Part shown: positions 1 to 64,000 of the stretch, in pieces
How the letters are laid out: each line of letters begins with the position of its first letter
How positions within the stretch are numbered: the stretch's first letter is position 1
DNA from: Luidia sarsii
Lineage: Eukaryota > Echinodermata > Asteroidea > Paxillosida > Luidiidae
DNA: 64,000 bases
Assembly (NCBI GenBank): GCA_949987565.1
Contig: OX465103.1
Span: forward strand, 22,982,461 to 23,046,460
Direction of reading: 5' to 3'
Program-made: the position numbers and the translations under genes
The notes under the pieces: model-generated
Database searches by the model: none
Told to the model about the DNA's origin: nothing
The model's input: the letters and a program-made list of their open reading frames with translations, nothing else

Positions 1-235
1 AAAATTGATATTTCTCGCCGCGATGGCCAATGTATTCGGTCGAGGTCATCAACCGACAAGCAGTATAGCTGGACCAGTTCTTAATCCAGCAATAGAAGTC
101 TCGTGCCGGAACGGTGGAAACACTATCGGGAAGAGTTATCGGGGTTCGGCTGTGTGATGCGTTTACGCAGCGTGCCCGGTAATTGCTGATTATACACTGC
201 AAATGGGTATTCCAGTTACTTGGTTATGACCGGGA

Positions 236-604
236 CGCGTATTTTATTCCCAGGATGGGAAAGGCCACCATTAACATAAACGCGCGCTATTGGTTGCAAG
301 TCTATCCAGACATGGTGAATTATTCATGATATTTTTGCACACGGGCATCTTTAATACCACACGCTTGTGGTGTAGAATACACTTGTATAGTTACATTATG
401 TATATAGGACTACACTGGACATGTACATGTACATGTACACATTGTAGGCCTACATGTACACCGTACATGTACTCAAATCACGATTTGGGTGGGTAATTGG
501 AATGATTTTCATGAATAATTCACCATGCGTCGACAAAATGCAACCAATAGCGTGCCTTTATGATAATGTTGGCCTTTCCAGTCCTGGAAGAAAAAAAATA
601 CGCG
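236..604. repeat. Foldback element with ~95-bp inverted arms
   Basis: The left arm (about 236-336) and the reverse complement of the right arm (about 508-604) share GGGAAAGGCC, ACATTA-CATAAA-like, GCTATTGGTTGCA and CATGGTGAATTATTCATGA in the same order with small differences. The 170-bp centre is rich in TACATGTAC. This is an imperfect inverted repeat typical of a MITE or foldback transposon; no transposase is present. Confidence 0.65.
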
Positions 605-1562
605 ACCGCGGCAGGCACCGTACTACTCCGTAGAGTTTTTAACCCCGGACTCAATCTAGCCGCGTCCATGGATCCAGCCACAGCCAAGGCCCAATCAGGG
701 AGGCTTGTTAACAGCAACGCCTATAAACAACCACGTGCGTTTTTCATTGAAGAGATTCAATATCTCACCAAAGATGATTAAAACACATGGCACGCCCCCT
801 ATTCAGACCGAAAGTGTACACTCATTTGCTACAGAGATAATGTTGAATAAGGCCGAATATTACTGCAGACAAAAAGGCAAGGAACCCTGTGTAGTATTTA
901 GATCTTAAATATAGCAAAATGTTAACCCCCCAAAATAACAATAATAAATAGCGGATCACACCACACGTAAGATACAAAAATAACCCCTTTTCTTAACGTG
1001 TGTGGTTGCAACGACCGGTTAAACATTGCAGACCGGTGATTTGGGGTATCTTTGAAAATCGGAACTTCAGCATCAGCTTACATGCTTATTTAAGGTCATC
1101 ATAGCGTCCTCATGAATGTAGCCAACTCGTTGACACAATGCAATCCGTTATGACAAAATGCAGCTTAAAGTTTTAGGCACATCTTAAAAGGTGTTGAGTA
1201 GATGGGCCTATTGCAAGGTTCTGGGTGCGGCGAAGGCAACGTGATCTTCTTGTCAAACCAGTAGTCACACAAGAATTGGCACCGAAAGTTAAATAGCAAA
1301 ATAACAACAGTTCCAAGGGTATACACAGAAAATACATAAACAAAATGTGGAGCCTTCTTTCTGTATCCTAGAATACCCGTCCCAGTCTGCCTTTCAATGC
1401 CACGGTGGGGATGAGAAGGCTTGTCGTGGGCAGATGTATTGCAAAGATCTGGCATTCCCCATAGTATTGATGTGATACACACTGAGAGATGAACGCGAAC
1501 GCAAGTTTGTTCGTAATTCACACCCGTGAAAAGCTAGGCGTTCACACACCTATTTGATCAAG
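605..1562. other. Unique intergenic sequence, no gene seen
   Basis: Only short shadow frames are present. AC/AT-rich runs are seen around 900-1000. Nothing recognisable. Confidence 0.4.
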
Positions 1563-1565
1563 GCT

Positions 1566-1631
1566 GGATTTCACAAAGCCTTATGACGCATCGTAACTCG
1601 GCTTACGATGGAAAACCCATCGTAGGTTGGG
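1566..1631 (+). repeat. Repeat-family copy (ATTTCACAAAGCCT...CATCGTA)
   Basis: The word order GGATTTCACAAAGCC, GCATCGTAACTCGGC, TTACGATGG and CCCATCGTA recurs in opposite orientation at 49087-49152. The TTACGATGG/CCCATCGTAA pair forms an internal hairpin. This is probably one end of a MITE family. Confidence 0.55.
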
Positions 1632-1639
1632 ATGGGCAA

Positions 1640-2860
1640 TGTTGTTTCCGTGCACCGTTCTTCGTCTTGCGATTGACCGTCAAATGCAAGTTACGATGAC
1701 TTGGATGAAATGGACCGCAGCTCTACCAAAGTCGTATGGGACATTGTACGCGTTTCTATGTCAAGGACGCAAGCCGGACGTGCATTACGGACATGCGTTA
1801 CTATTATTTTCTACACGGCGACACGCCTGTTGAAAACATACTGCCTGAAAACGAGTTCTCCTCACACAGGCTCAAGTAGACAGAAATAAAAACAAAAATG
1901 ACCTCAAAAGTAAATTATATTATTTGGTCAATGCCTGACAAAAAAAACAGAAAAGGGGAAATGTGTGCCACGGGCCCAATTCGCACCTTAAGTTATTGTC
2001 CAATAGCACGAGCAGTCAGAGTGAGTCTGGCTGTGATGTCGTTGAATCGGCCCATGTTTCCTCGTTTCAACCCGGTCACCAAATCAGTGGCGGGGATCGG
2101 GAGCGGACTGGCAAAGTAGACTGGAAATCAGGTATCTGACGGAGAAACCGAGGGGAAATTGAACGGACAAAGGAATCTGCGCAAGAGCCGCCTACCAAAC
2201 CAGGGTTCGGGACCACAGCATCGGGGGCATTACCGGACCGCACTCAGTAATCCCAGCTCCTATTAACGAAGAACGTGCACTCTTCTTAAAATACGTAACG
2301 AAAGCACTCGCTATCAATACTTTATGAGGTAGGCTCACGTGTGTCCGTAAAGCAGTAAACTTAATAGTACAATTAAACCATAAACTGGAAGCTTGCGACT
2401 CGGCTGGAAAGTGAAAAACAAAATAATAACTAACATCTCAGTGCTGCTCTGTTCGGAATAGTTCACTTTTGTAGTTATAAAAAGAGAAAAGATAAATAAA
2501 ATCACCTAAAATATGTCTTTGGTCGTTATACTTTTTTTTGCTTACAAGATACTGATTACTTTTTTATCTTTTTTTTTTTTTGCTCGATTCTGTTCATTTT
2601 AAAACCTTTTTAAGCTTACATCACATACTTGGGGGTTCAAAATAACTTAATGCTTTTTTTTACAATGCGAATGGCCCAGCCATATTTACATTTTGTCAAT
2701 TTACTCTTTTGTATTACAAATCTGTTTAAAAAGAGAGAGAGAGATAGAGAATAAATAGCTTCTTAAGAATAACAATAATGTCCGTTCTATGGCCGAGATA
2801 CCACTTTAGGCGATCGAGAGGGTTGTAATTTGGAGTAGAGCCCCAGAGTGCTTTGCATGA
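1640..2860. other. AT-rich intergenic sequence, no gene seen
   Basis: This contains T-tracts (2528-2582) and a GA dinucleotide run near 2732. No open frame has recognisable content. Confidence 0.4.
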
Positions 2861-2869
2861 CCTGCTTCA

Positions 2870-3620
2870 AGAACGAAAGACAAGAACGCACGCCGCTATT
2901 TGACAAACTCTATCTATCTGTCGGCTTCTGGCGAGGGACGCTGTTCACACGCGCTTGCTCTAGAGTCACCAAACGCATGCGCGTTATATGTCCCCGCGCC
3001 ATGAACTCGTACCCAGGGGATCGAGTGATTTATAGCATCTCATGAGCACCAGAGTTGAACTCGAGGTTGAATAATTTTGCCCGACTCGTTCGCGAGATCT
3101 GAAAGCGCAGATCGGGCACTCGAAGGAAGAATACACACCTCCAATTCACTACTGCAGGGCACGAGGAGGTACCAGACCACAAGAACTCATGAATGCGGGT
3201 CCACGGCGGGACTCGAACAAAGTATGAGAGCATCGGAGCGCAAAGTCCTGCTGGGATCGGGACTTCGGGTCCTCTACAAGTTCGTCAAAAGATAGAGAGT
3301 GGCAGCGCCGGCATGGAGGGTCCCTGTCAGTCTCATCGAACCAGTTCGCACGCACTCCTGGGGTCTACGGGAGATACTCACAAGGCGCAAGGCCAACTTG
3401 GCAGACCCGCTGCACACGGACTCGGATCTGTATCGGGGATCCTGCCCGCTGGTTCCCGCGATCAACCACGCAGCATCTAATGCTGGGACCCAACGAACGG
3501 ATCGCCGATACCGGGATCCACCTCGCTGGTTCCCGCGTGTCAGACAATGCGGACAATCTTCGTGTTGGGCACCAGCGCATGGATCGCCGGAGCCCAGCCA
3601 GATGTGTGCGTGATTTGTTT
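2870..3620. other. CpG-rich block with a 77-bp tandem duplication
   Basis: Base composition shifts to GC- and CpG-rich, with overlapping open frames on both strands and no recognisable protein. Two adjacent units, 3436-3512 and 3513-3590, share GGGATCC, CGCTGGTTCCCGCG and GGATCGCC at matching positions. It may be an old element or a small CpG island; I cannot assign a function. Confidence 0.45.
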
Positions 3621-3873
3621 TCATGTTGGGAACGGGGAAACCAGGTTCAACACGGAAAAAAAAAACCAGAAAAAAGAAATGACCAGCAAACGTCAGGAAC
3701 CCAACCAAACTTAGTGCAAGACCTTTTTGTTCGCTTTGACTTGCAGCACCTTTGGGAAAAGATCTTAGTGTCATAGTCACAGCCCAAGTCGGTGGAAAGG
3801 CAACAGCCCATGGAATGCAAAACGAACGGGCCTCAACACTCCGTCCAATTGCGTCAAGGATCATCATGTGTAA

Positions 3874-3996
3874 GGCCGTGTCCGAATCTGTTGTCTAGAG
3901 CTACGGCTAGATCTTCGCTCCATCGGAAACACACGGGGATGCGAAGACACTAGCCGTAGCCGTAGCTCTGCATGGAAGCCCGTTTCGGACACGGCC
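3874..3996. mobile_element. 123-bp MITE, PIF/Harbinger-like
   Basis: Terminal inverted repeats GGCCGTGTCCGA / TCGGACACGGCC (about one mismatch) are flanked by direct TAA (3871-3873 and 3997-3999). Subterminal arms also pair (AGAGCTACGGCTAG with CTAGCCGTAGCCGTAGCTCT). A three-base TWA target site with G-rich termini is the pattern of PIF/Harbinger elements. It is non-autonomous; no open frame. Confidence 0.75.
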
Positions 3997-3999
3997 TAA

Positions 4000-5826
4000 T
4001 ACAGGGTTTAGGCACACAGTGTCACATACATATTTCTTGTATACACTCGCTGGAAGTCTACCTCAAATGTGCTAGCAGTAAATGTCTAAGAATGCTGCGC
4101 GGCAGATATTGCTGTCAAATTGGTTGATTGGTTTTCCCCGGACACTGGATTCCCGACCGACTTTTTTTCTGTGGTTATGATGCTAAAATCTTCCCCTCTC
4201 TTTTGTTCTTCAGTGATAAGTTGACACCCTTGCACAAAAAACACAGTGTTCAGTCGCCAAAGGTCCCTTTCCCCCTTACAGTATGAGGTTCGCTTTGATT
4301 ACAATTTTACTCAAGACATTCTGACTTTACTTACAAGCATCTGTAAAATGTTCAGTCAAAAAATGAAACTAAAACGGTTACACTGCAGCACGGCAACAAC
4401 AGGGGCTTGAAGTGGCCAGACTTTTTTTTTTGCGTTTTTTTTTTGGCTTTTTTTAAAATAAGAGTACAGTATCCATTTTGAAAGGAAAAGATCATCCAAT
4501 CGACTTTAAATTGTAAAACTGGTATAAAAGATTGAATGATACATGACTACTACAGTTGTAGTTTATCTTTAAGTCACATCAGAACATCAGCATTAATTTA
4601 TATTGTCAAATTCTTCTCTTCTCTTTTTTTGTAATTAATTGATTTTTGTAAAAGTGCTCAACGTGAGTTTAACGGTTGCTTTAAGTTGACCGTGACTTCT
4701 CGGACCACTCGGAGGTGACAACAGACCACTGACAGTACACCAACACTTCAGCTGGACATTGAGTGCATCAGACAGACAACAATGCCCCAGGTGACAATGG
4801 TACGCAGTTGGCTTACAAAGATTCACAAGAAAGAAAAAAAGGCATGATTTTTTTTTTCCCGACAGCTTTGGTTGAGCTGTCCTGGTAAAATAAAATCGCC
4901 TTTCCATTAGTCTATGAAATCCCAGCGTGGGTACCCATTGGTTCCTATCAGGCAGTGCAGAATTGTAAGAGTGTAAAAACAGGCAAGTCTGATTGGGGGT
5001 TAGCGCGGACAGAGAGTGCCTTCAGCCAAAAGGCCAGGGTTCTTCGGGGTACATGCCAACAGAGGCCTCTGTCACAGAGCTGCCGAAAAGCAACAAAACT
5101 ATGACAAATTCCTCCTCATTTATGAAAAGGATGCCTTAATGCCTTTCGAAATTGTCTTCGACTGATGCTTGCTTGGCATAGCTTAAAAAGCGCAAGATTT
5201 TGATTTTATATTCAGCACAGACTTCAGCGCTTGTGAAAGCTTGTTCGCTTGAAGAAACAGCTCTAAGAGAAAAACAAAATTGCACTCTGTGATCTTTTGC
5301 TGCTAGACTCTGAAGCAGCCTGTCCGAAAGTCGCTGCAAGCGAGCCACTTTGGACAGTCTCCGTTCCGGGATTCTGACCATCAACCCCTCACCCTGACCT
5401 CCTTGGCCCTACAGTCAGGCCCCGGCTGCCTTAAGGACCCTGACCCATCGTCAGTCCTCAAGGACAGACTCTGCCCACCTTTATCCCCAAACTAACCCCC
5501 TCAGCCCTGATGGGGATATATCCGACTGCCTGTCATTGCACCATCCTCCGTCTGTCCACTGGCTGCACCCTCGGCCCGGATGTCCATCCTTCCCTTCCCT
5601 CTGTCCAAGAGTTGTGCACGTCAGTTTAAGGCTTGAAAAATTGTAATACACTAAAGGCATTCGCACTACACACTCCGGCAGCAGAGTAGGTAAGAAACAT
5701 CACCGTGACTCTCTGAGAAGTCTTCCGTCTCCTGACGACGCCACTGGAGAGAAGACCTCCCCCCCACTTCCTCTCCTCTCTCCTTCCCCCCTGAATGACG
5801 TCCCTCATCGTCCCTCCAGTCTTAGC
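4000..5826 (-). other. FoxP: Probable FoxP 3' UTR and downstream sequence
   Basis: This is the sequence immediately 3' of the stop codon in the transcript sense. It has no supported coding sequence, T-runs (4420-4455), mostly unique AT-rich sequence at 4450-4680 and a C-rich stretch near 5380-5600. No clear AATAAA was found on the minus strand, so the transcript end is not placed. The short open frames here have no recognisable content. Confidence 0.35.
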
Positions 5827-58354
<52,528 letters not shown>

Positions 58355-58402
58355 CGAGACTGCCCCTTGGTGTGCGCCACTTGTCACGCTGGAAAAGTAC
58401 CT
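58355..58402 (-). other. FoxP: Probable 5' UTR part of FoxP exon 1
   Basis: This is the stretch between the acceptor (cttttgacag) and the chosen ATG. It has no in-frame stop, so it could also be coding if translation starts in an upstream exon. A second AG two bases downstream gives an alternative exon edge at 58400. Confidence 0.4.
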
Positions 58403-58979
58403 CTGTCAAAAGGAGATGTACATGGTACGGGAAGGGACAGAGGAGGTGAGGGGATGGGAGACGGGTGTGGGACAAAGACCAGACAGTGGAATTACAGTGT
58501 GCACACACTAAGTAGCAATTAGCCATCACATCATTGCTCTCTGTGAAAATACAGTATCCTGTGATGCACATGATGTAAGGTACAGTGTACTTTGGCACAG
58601 AACATTCTTATTCTGGGATGCAGGCCAGTCACTGCCACACTGTTGAACAAAGTCAAAGAATAGCTAATAACATCAGAACTGTACAGTACACGCATACATG
58701 TACTGTACATCAAACAATGCTTGACAGATGTATAGATCTGTCACAAAACTATTGCAACATGGGGAAAAACAACAAGTGTTTAGTACTGTACATGTGTGTA
58801 TTCATTAGTCAAAATTGGATCTGACCTTGAAACAGATACACATGTACACATACATGTACTGTACTGCAAATGGATTATGTACTGTACATTAGTCATTACG
58901 TTTGTTACAGTTTACAGAACACGTGTGCTGCTAAGAAACAGCTCACAATCACACATACATTACATGTACTGGACTACCG

Positions 58980-59205
58980 GTACATACAGTACACTTACTA
59001 CACTGTACAGTATGTAGTACGTACAAGTGGAATTACAAAATTCACTCTCACTAAGAAGCTAAGGAACTTCATGTACACGTACATGTATACATGTATACAA
59101 ACGTACATGTACATGTACATGTACGTGTATGTACACGTACTTGTACATGTACAATGTACCATACAATATACTGTACATGTATACATGTACATACATGTAC
59201 CCGGA
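58980..59205. repeat. TACATGTAC palindrome cluster upstream of exon 1
   Basis: ACATGTACATGTACATGTAC and ACGTGTATGTACACGTAC words run together. Confidence 0.8.
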
Positions 59206-60700
59206 TCTTTAAAAGACAACAAGAATGTTTAGTGTTCCACTTCCAACTGCTGTGGCTTCTACACACAGAGCATTTAATCTCTGCCGCAGATACAGTGTAT
59301 ATTCATCAAAAATACATGATTCTGTCTGGCGACCATCCCACACATTGAGGGGGGGGGGGGCTTCTGCATGTCCAAGGGAAAAGCATTGCAAACCCATTCT
59401 ATCAACAAAGGCAGCCTGATCCACAAACTAGGATGCAATGCAAGTAAGTAAGAGTACAATGTATGCATGTGGGGACCAGTTCTCCCCCACCAAAAAAACA
59501 AAAAAAAAACACCTGTTACTGTTGCCTTTAGTATACACCAGCCATGCAAACCAAGCAGGGGGCATTTTAACTGCAAATTGTCTCATCTCAAGACAATCAT
59601 TTTTGCAAGACTTCTTTTTTTTCTTTCCTTCGTAGGACGAAAAACTGCTGAGGCTCTGAAATGGTGTGTAATGGCGTAATGGCAACTCCTTTGGGCGGTC
59701 CCGTGTAACAGTGGTAAATGAAAGCCACTGGGGCTGTTATCTACTTTCATTTGTGAGCCGTACATGTAGCTTGAGGTAGGGAGATGCTAATTTGTGGATG
59801 AAGTTTATCGTGGCGCTCAGGAAGAAGAGGAAAAAAGACAGAGAGAGAGAGAGAGAGAGGGGAAGGGCAGAGAGAGGGAGAGGGGAGCAGGGAGGGAGGC
59901 AGAGAGAGAAAATCGGGGGGAAAATCTATACAAAGTAAACAGGCAGTGAGTAGATGACTGGAGATAACATGTATACATGGCTACAGGTGTGTTGGCGTGC
60001 TAAATTGATATTTTTGCCTGTGGCCCGTTCGTACATTGAAAATAATCTTATTTTCGCCTTCTCCCGGAGACTTTCGCTGAACGGGCCGGCGGAGACGAGA
60101 AGCGCTCATCTGCCGGGGCCAGTGGGCCAACCAAATACCCTGGGGAGTGGAGGAGAGCCAAAGCAGGTGTCTTGTTGGAACTTGTAAGATAATCAGCCAA
60201 AATTGCAATCATTGCGGGGGAGGTATTCTTTGAGCAAACAAACTGGGGGAGGGGGGGGGGCTAGGAAGGAGAGGAAGATTTCTTTTTACTATCATCATAA
60301 CGTATAAGGGATTGTGGGTGAGGACAATGCCTATGGCCTACTGTCATGAGTAAAGGCTTTATGTTTTAAATACACGGCCAGGAGATAAACTGGGCCTATA
60401 CCAAATGTACAAGTATGTAATTCGCTTTGGATGGGCAAATATTATGGCATGTGCGCAACACTCAACAGAGTAACTAGACAGCTTAAGACTGGCGGGAATG
60501 CCTTCCAGCCCAGCGAGAGAGAAAGAGCGAGAGAGAGAGGAAAAAAATGCTGTTGCGCAGGAAGTAACCGCTAAGTCTCTGTCAGGATGAGGATAATTGT
60601 GCTAATTAATCTAAAAGTGTAGACAGATGGTAGAGAACCTGCACTGAGTACCAGACAGAAGGGTGAACAAGGCATGGGATAAACCAATCCCAGACAAAAC
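59206..60700. other. Upstream region, mostly unique
   Basis: Repeat-free parts at 59640-59830 and 60000-60200 could be regulatory. GA run at 59838-59858. No gene seen. Confidence 0.3.
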
Positions 60701-60714
60701 AGGCAGACCGACAA

Positions 60715-60980
60715 AATTCAAACAAAACAAAGATGAGCAAAACAAAACAAAGCAACAAAAAGCGACAAAAACCACACAAGAAAACAAAAACAGAAAGTAC
60801 AAAAAAAAAGCAACAAACAACACACAAGAAAAAACAGAAAGAAAAAGTACAAAACAAAAAAGCAAGAAAAAACACACAAGAAAAAACAGTTCTAAAGAAA
60901 AAGTACAAAACAAAACAAAAAGGAAAAAAAGGAAAAAAAGCAATGCAACGCAACCAAACAAAACAAAACACAATGCAACA
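60715..60980. repeat. Degenerate A-rich (ACAAAAC) repeat
   Basis: ACAAAACAAA and AAAACACACAAG units recur irregularly. The frames here are artefacts. Confidence 0.7.
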
Positions 60981-62439
60981 ACATAACATGGAAACTAAAA
61001 TTATTTTTTTGAATAAGTGTAAAAACAAAACTAAAATGAAACAATTAACAATCCAAAAACTAACCTTATGACAAACCAACTGACCAGGAATATTGTATGC
61101 CTTTGTTAAATGAAGCTCTATTGTATTAAGTACATTGTGTAGTACAGTGTACATGTACCTGTATCTTGATTTTTACCAGGGGTTTGTAATCTAAAATTCA
61201 GAAATACAGGTAGATACTATTTTCAATTCATAGTCAGGAACCAATCCTGAAGGCCTATATTAAAACAAACAAAAGGCAGGTACATACATGTACACGTGTA
61301 CATGTACTGTACAAATGGACCTGGGAAAAATTAGAAGGAAACAGAATGAAAAGTTTGAATTAAAATTATTAATTTATTGTATGACTGCAAGCAGTACCTA
61401 CTGTACATGTACATGTATGCGATGTACAGTATTTGTACATGTAGGCCTACAGGTACATTATGAATAATCATGTGTATTTAGCACTTTTTGATTTGTACTG
61501 TACATTAAGGCCTACATATCCATCTGTGAAAAGCACTACATGTATGTACTGTAACTGAAACATGAAAACATAGTGTTTACAGCCTACAGGCCTGTGCCTC
61601 ATGTTTTGAATTTATAAGTTTTCCACTTGTTCAGTGCATGTTGGATAGCTTACATTGTACATGTACGTACATTATACATGTATGTGATTACAATTAGGGC
61701 TTGCATTGTACACAGTGCAGAAGTACCGTATGTACTGGGTACTTACAATACATGACATGTGTGCACAGTATATTGTAGTATAGAGTGTAGTGTACAAATG
61801 TTCATGCAGATAATCTAAAACAGCATGTCTGGAACCTTCCCATAGTCCCTAGGCAGGAGTCCGTGGCTCTTCCCACGGCCACCAAACAAAAACGGAACTG
61901 GTGCAGACAATTTACATTTCAGGACTAGCCCCTCCATATGGGACTAAACACAAACAACCAAGCTGGCAAATAAAAACAAAGCCAGGTGCCTGCAGGAACT
62001 ACTCATAAACAAGAGCACCATGGTAACTGTCGTAAATACTCCGCCTGCACAGTACCACTGACTGTCCCCTGCACCCTCCACACAGTGGGCTGTTCATGTG
62101 CATACTTAACAATCCCTGAATCCACTAATGGTGCACACATGTACATATGTACACAAGAAAAGTTTGCCAGGTGCTGATGAGGAACGAATGTGCGCGTTTC
62201 TTCCACAGGGAATTGAGAAGGGCACAGAGAGAAACACTCAACCAGTGGGGCCAGGATCCTGATTCCTATCAATGCATGAAGCCAACTAATGACTTGAGAC
62301 ACTTTGCAAAGTTATGACCCATATTGTTGAAGTAAAATCAAATAGAAACAATTACATGGCTCTAAATCTTAAAATGAATACACTTGTAAACTTGTTAGTT
62401 CTCCAGTGTACTGTACTTGCGACTTATCTGATAAAGTTC

Positions 62440-63365
62440 AGCTTGCAAATTCTCTCGTAAAGTTCTGCTTACAAATTCTTTTGTCAAGTTCTGCTTACAA
62501 ATTCTTTTGTCAAGTTCTGCTTGAAAATTCTCTTCTAAAGTTCTACTTGTAAATTACAATGTATCTTGTAAACTTGGTGCTTGCGAATTCTCTTGTAAAG
62601 TTCTGCTTGCAAATTTTCTTGTAAAGTTCTGCTTGCAAATTCTCTTGTAAAGTTCTGCTTGCAAATTCTCTTGTAAAGTTCTGCTTGTAACTTCTCTTGT
62701 AAAATTCTGCTTGAAATTTCTCTTGTAAAGTTCTGCTTGTAAATTATCTTGTAAAATTTTGCTTGTAACTTCTCTTGTAAAGTTCTGCTTAAATTCTCTT
62801 GAAACGTTCTGCTTGCAAATTATCTTGTGAAATTCTGCTTGTAAATTATCTTGAAAATTTCTGCTTGTAAATTATCTTGTACAATGTGGCTTGCAAATTA
62901 TCTTATTAAGTTCTGCTTGAAAATTCTCTAGTAAAAGTTCTGCTTGAAAATTCTCTAGTAAAAGTTCTGATTGCAAAGTCCTGCTTGTAAATTCTCTTGT
63001 TAAGTTTTTCTTGCAAATTCTTCTGTAAAGTTCTGCTTGTAAATTCTCCTCTAAAGTTCTGCTTGCAAGTTCTGCCTAGAAATTATTGTGTAAAGTTATC
63101 TTGCAAGATGTTCTTGTAACTTGCTCTTCCAAAATCTCTTGTAAAGTTCTGCTTGCAAAGTCCTGCTTGTAAATTATCTTGTTAAGTTTTTCTTGCAAAT
63201 TCTTCTGTAAAGTTCTGCTTGCAAGTTCTGCTTAGAAATTATTGTGTAAAGTTCACTTGCAAGATGATCTTGTAACTTGTTCTTCCAAAATCTCTTGTAA
63301 AGTTCTGCTTGCAAATTCTATGGTAAAGTTCTGCTTGCAAGTTCTTTTGTAAAGTTCTCTAGTAT
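62440..63365. repeat. ~25-bp minisatellite (TTCTCTTGTAAAGTTCTGCTTGCAA)
   Basis: About 36 diverged copies of CTTGTAAAGTTCTGCTTGCA-based units. A larger block (around TCTTCTGTAAAGTTCTGCTT, TCTTGCAAGATG) appears twice, near 63010-63130 and 63190-63300. Confidence 0.92.
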
Positions 63366-63617
63366 GATTGCAACTTCACTATGCTCTCTTAGTGCAGTCG
63401 TGCACCTTCCGAGTGGAAAGCAAACTTCTCTAACTCCCTCTCTTCAAAATAGAAAACGCAAAGCTTTCTAAATCTCCCAGCAGTCACTCATACTGATACC
63501 TGTGGACCTGTAGCCTACTCCTTTTCCAAGCCCATTGCCCAACCCACTGAGGGCGCTGTGTCTTCGCATGCACACAGGTGAGGTCAGCATTGCTCAGGGC
63601 TCTGTTCATGCATGTAT

Positions 63618-63661
63618 ACACTACACAGTACATGTACAGCTGTACATGTACTGTGTAGTGT
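63618..63661. repeat. Perfect 44-bp palindrome
   Basis: ACACTACACAGTACATGTAC followed by AG/CT and the exact inverted copy, with no loop and no mismatch. Confidence 0.95.
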
Positions 63662-63980
63662 GCTCGAAATGCACCCAAACAGACTGGACGCCACAGATGT
63701 ACTTGTAAACAGAGAGTACAGGGAAACTCAGATGAGTCTAGGGTTATTGCCAATATATCCTAAATAAACACGATTATTTGAATTGCAATTCAAACTCCAC
63801 TTTTTTGTGTGTCCACAATAAATGCGATTAAAAGTCGGATTTGAATTGCAATTTGGACTCCACTATTAGTGGATTAATTATTATCACAATCATGTTTTCT
63901 TGTGTGGGAATGCTCCCCCGAATCTCACTTTTTTGGTTAAACCCACGCAATGCACCTCTTGTGCTCCGACTGACACTTAC

Positions 63981-64000
63981 AGGAGGAGTGCTGCGCTTGT
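63981..64000 (-). other. Possible 3' edge of an upstream (5' UTR) FoxP exon
   Basis: On the minus strand CAGCACTCCTCCT|GTAAGTGTC has a near-consensus donor at the window end. It could be the end of a non-coding first exon spliced to the acceptor at 58402. There is no other support. Confidence 0.2.

Noticed and set aside
2870..3867. Overlapping frames of 95-197 codons on both strands
   Set aside because: CpG-rich sequence keeps several frames open at once. No conserved motif, and frames on opposite strands are equally long.

Overview
This is a piece of a metazoan nuclear genome, most likely from an invertebrate deuterostome (echinoderm, hemichordate or cephalochordate; I cannot choose between them from sequence alone). 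The signs are a multi-exon forkhead gene with GT-AG introns, tRNA-derived SINEs, MITEs with target-site duplications, large microsatellite and minisatellite arrays, and a great excess of the palindromic words TACATGTAC and TACCGGTA. No bacterial operon, CRISPR array or rRNA is present.

One gene accounts for all the coding sequence I can support: a FoxP-subfamily transcription factor on the minus strand. I can follow 14 coding exons from an ATG at 58354 to a stop at 5827. All join in a continuous reading frame and predict about 957 residues. The order is: short N-terminal exon, Q-rich region, C2H2 zinc finger, leucine zipper, P/Q-rich linker, forkhead domain (495 to about 577), then a long C-terminal tail from five exons. 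The zinc finger, zipper and forkhead are diagnostic of FoxP. The tail is unusual: it carries two PEDLS motifs (the CtBP-binding consensus PxDLS), a PLNLE motif, repeated peptide blocks shared between exons, an acidic block and a His/Met-rich patch. The last three donor sites are all in phase 2 and lie at or just before in-frame stops, so intron retention would give shorter tails.

Region by region: 1-5826 is downstream flank and probable 3' UTR, with a foldback repeat, a Harbinger-like MITE and a CpG-rich block. 5827-15090 holds exons 14 to 6, closely spaced, with minisatellites, a piggyBac-like MITE and a near-perfect hairpin in the introns. 15091-24068 holds exons 5 to 3 with a 99-bp satellite, a second Harbinger-like MITE and a 21-bp minisatellite. 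24069-52207 is a 28-kb intron filled with arrays, SINEs, retroelement-like remnants and some unique stretches that could be regulatory. 52208-58402 holds exons 2 and 1, separated by very large polypyrimidine tracts (in the transcript sense). 58403-64000 is upstream sequence with a minisatellite, a perfect 44-bp palindrome and a possible upstream exon edge at the window end.
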